Source of the DNA: Bacteroidota bacterium
GTDB lineage: Bacteria; Bacteroidota; Bacteroidia; Flavobacteriales_F; PHOS-HE28
DNA: 6,294 nt
Assembly (NCBI GenBank): GCA_023418095.1
Contig: JAEZDL010000035.1
Coordinates: forward strand, 1 to 6,294
Direction: 5' to 3'
Below, one piece after another: positions 4,232-6,294 of this stretch (position 1 is its first letter; the number at the start of each line of letters is the position of its first letter). The notes under the pieces are model-generated. The model saw nothing but the letters and a program-made list of their open reading frames with translations. It did no database searches and was not told the origin of the DNA. A program made the translations under genes and the position numbers.

Positions 4232-6294
4232 TCAGGCGCGTGCTTTCTTGTCCGCTGGTTTGAAAGCGGGATTGGTTGTTGCTTTTTCGTTCGCTGCGTT
4301 CTTCACCGGTTTCCGATCGAACGCCTTTTCGATGATCGCCTTCTGCTGGATCGCATAGCGGATGCTGCTACCGGTGGCCGGCGCACCGCTTCCATCGCGT
4401 GTGATCCCTTCGAGCTTCACCTTTGGGAAATTGAGCGCCATGTAGTGCCATGCACCCATGTTCGCCGGTTCTTCCTGCACCCAAAGATGGCGATCGGCGC
4501 GATCGTACTTCGCAAGCACTTCGCGGATCTGTCCTTCGGGCAGCGGGTGCAGTTGTTCGATCCGTACGACCGCCACGTCCCCGGCCTTCAATTCCTCCTT
4601 CTTCTCCAGCAATTCGTAATAGATCTTTCCCTGGCAGAAGATCACGCGTTCCACGTTGTTCGGATCGGCTGTCGGATCATCGATCACTTCCTGGAAACGG
4701 CCTTTTGAAAGTTCCTTGATGCTGCTGATGCAACGCGGATGGCGAAGCAAACTCTTCGGCGTGAAGACAACGAGCGGACGCCGGAAATTCCATTCCATCT
4801 GGCGCCGCAGCACGTGGAAGAAGTTGGCCGGTGTGGTGCAATTCACCAACTGCATGTTACCGTCCGCGGCCTGGTTGAGGAAACGTTCCATGCGCGCACT
4901 GCTGTGTTCTGCGCCCTGGCCTTCGTAGCCGTGCGGAAGCAGCAACACCAGGCCGTTCATCGCGTTCCACTTCTCTTCCGCGGCGCTCAAGTATTGGTCG
5001 ATGATGATCTGCGCACCGTTGACGAAATCGCCGAACTGCGCTTCCCAGATCGTGAGCGTTTCCGGATTGGTGAACGCGTAGCCATATTCGAATCCCATCA
5101 CCGCGTATTCGCTCAAAAGCGAATTGTAGATCTGGAATTTCGGCTGGCCATCCTTCAGGTTCTTCAGGTGGATGTATTCCTCTTCACTGTCCTCCACTTT
5201 CACCACCGCGTGGCGATGGCTGAAAGTTCCACGCTCCACATCCTGGCCGGTGAAACGGACGGGATGACCATCCAGGATCAAACTTCCGTAGGCCATCAAT
5301 TCGCAAAGGCCCCAATCCAGCTTGTCCTCTTCGATCATGCGCGCACGATCCTGGAGGATGCGCTCGAGCTTGCTGAAGAACTTCTTGTCTTCCGGAATGT
5401 GTGTGAGCTTCTGGCCGATCAGTCGCAACCGATCTTCCTTCACCGAAGTATCGGGTGAATTCTCGAAGACCGATGGATCGGGCCTTTCGTATCCTTTCCA
5501 GCGATCGGCGAGGAACGGCGTGATGCGTGCCTTTTCGATCTGTTTCGCATCATCGAGACGCGATTGCAGCATGTCCTGGAACTCGCGTTCCATCTCCTTG
5601 GCGATCTCCGCTTCAATGAAACCGCATTCCTGCAACTTCTTGCTGTAGATCTCACGTGGATCGGGATGTTTCGCGATCCGCTTGTACAACACCGGCTGGG
5701 TGAACTTCGGCTCGTCGCCTTCGTTGTGGCCGTGCCTGCGGTAGCCGAGCAGATCGATGAAAACGTCCTGCTGGAACTTCTGGCGATAATCAAGTGCGAG
5801 TTCGATCACAAACGCCACGGCCTCCACGTCATCAGCGTTCACGTGGAAGATCGGACATTGCGTGACCTTGGCCACATCAGTGCAGTAAATGCTTGTGCGC
5901 GCATCGATGTAGTTCGTGGTGAAGCCCACCTGGTTGTTGGTCACGATATGGATCGTTCCACCGGTGTTGTAGGCCTTCAATCCGGCCATCTGCACCACTT
6001 CGTACACCACGCCCTGCCCTGCGATCGCGGCATCGCCGTGGATCAGCACAGGAACCACTTTGCTCACATCCTCCTTATGATCCAGATCGATGATGGCGCG
6101 CGCGATGCCTTCCACCACGGGATCGACGCTTTCGAGGTGGCTCGGGTTGGGACTGAGCGTTACGGTGACACCTTTCTTCTTCTCGGTGATCGCGCAGCTG
6201 CAGTAACCCATGTGGTACTTCACGTCGCCTTCCACCAGCGCGTCGTCGTAATCGCGACCTTCGAATTCCGCGAAAATGCTTTCGTAGGTCTTGT
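4232..6294 (-). CDS. odhA: 2-oxoglutarate dehydrogenase E1 component (N-terminus beyond right edge)
   Basis: The minus strand is open from the right edge, giving 686 residues of an enzyme usually near 930, so about a quarter at the N-terminus is missing. It is also called sucA. The reading continues upstream of the GTG at 6235 in the same frame (YESIFAEFEGRDYDDAL), so that GTG is internal and not the start. In residues of this fragment, the family marks are VKYHMGY (24-30), LSPNPSHLESVDPVVEG (46-62) and HGDAAIAGQG (85-94). Next comes NNQVGFTT (119-126); Asp87 and Asn119-120 form the thiamine diphosphate/Mg site. Then follow GYRRHGHNEGDEP (183-195), GQDVERGTFSHRHAV (348-362), WEAQFGDFVNGAQ (416-428) and HGYEGQGAEHSSAR (454-467). 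E1 decarboxylates 2-oxoglutarate and succinylates the E2 lipoyl group. The protein ends in a 27-residue Lys/Ala-rich tail (660-686) beyond the usual fold. It is read before odhB in one operon. Confidence 0.97.
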   Translation of the reverse strand, partial: KTYESIFAEFEGRDYDDALVEGDVKYHMGYCSCAITEKKKGVTVTLSPNPSHLESVDPVVEGIARAIIDLDHKEDVSKVVPVLIHGDAAIAGQGVVYEVVQMAGLKAYNTGGTIHIVTNNQVGFTTNYIDARTSIYCTDVAKVTQCPIFHVNADDVEAVAFVIELALDYRQKFQQDVFIDLLGYRRHGHNEGDEPKFTQPVLYKRIAKHPDPREIYSKKLQECGFIEAEIAKEMEREFQDMLQSRLDDAKQIEKARITPFLADRWKGYERPDPSVFENSPDTSVKEDRLRLIGQKLTHIPEDKKFFSKLERILQDRARMIEEDKLDWGLCELMAYGSLILDGHPVRFTGQDVERGTFSHRHAVVKVEDSEEEYIHLKNLKDGQPKFQIYNSLLSEYAVMGFEYGYAFTNPETLTIWEAQFGDFVNGAQIIIDQYLSAAEEKWNAMNGLVLLLPHGYEGQGAEHSSARMERFLNQAADGNMQLVNCTTPANFFHVLRRQMEWNFRRPLVVFTPKSLLRHPRCISSIKELSKGRFQEVIDDPTADPNNVERVIFCQGKIYYELLEKKEELKAGDVAVVRIEQLHPLPEGQIREVLAKYDRADRHLWVQEEPANMGAWHYMALNFPKVKLEGITRDGSGAPATGSSIRYAIQQKAIIEKAFDRKPVKNAANEKATTNPAFKPADKKARA

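Noticed and set aside
3445..4263. Long plus-strand open frame (272 codons) opposite odhB.
   Set aside because: It is rich in His, Arg and Leu as expected for the mirror of a GC-rich gene, and the opposite strand encodes a full E2 with all catalytic motifs.
4739..5458. Long plus-strand open frame (239 codons) opposite odhA.
   Set aside because: It is a shadow of the conserved E1 coding sequence, with no recognisable motif of its own.

Overview
The window looks like chromosomal DNA of a Bacteroidota bacterium, possibly of the Flavobacteriia and with fairly high GC. Three things point there. A secreted protein carries a type IX secretion (T9SS) C-terminal sorting tail, a system confined to the Bacteroidota-Chlorobi group. 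Most start codons lack a strong Shine-Dalgarno sequence. Promoter-like boxes resemble TTG-N17..23-TAnnTTTG. No phage, transposase, CRISPR array, tRNA or rRNA was seen.

Left part (1-1189): two divergent genes. On the minus strand is a class I SAM-dependent methyltransferase of the cyclopropane-fatty-acid synthase type, cut by the left edge. On the plus strand is a small four-helix membrane protein of the DUF2809 family. The short gap between them holds a promoter-like element, a GC-rich hairpin followed by a T-run, and a GTGTAC direct repeat, all placed to act on the methyltransferase.

Middle part (1190-2940): less GC-rich and accessory in character. It holds a T9SS-exported protein of unknown function, then a decayed copy of the last ~25 codons of the DUF2809 gene, then a membrane-anchored protein of unknown function. 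That last protein appears to be built from ~25-residue repeats with Asp/Asn-rich, calcium-loop-like motifs.

Right part (2941-6294, minus strand): the core of the 2-oxoglutarate dehydrogenase complex. The E1 gene (odhA/sucA, N-terminus beyond the right edge) is followed after 7 nt by the E2 gene (odhB/sucB). E1 decarboxylates 2-oxoglutarate on thiamine diphosphate, and E2 carries the succinyl group on its lipoyl arm to CoA in the TCA cycle. The E3 gene is not in the window. The odhAB pair ends convergently, 20 nt from the repeat-protein gene.

Most of the window is ordinary housekeeping sequence. The points worth a second look are the gene relic, the repeat protein, the methyltransferase leader, and a substituted active-site position in the methyltransferase.
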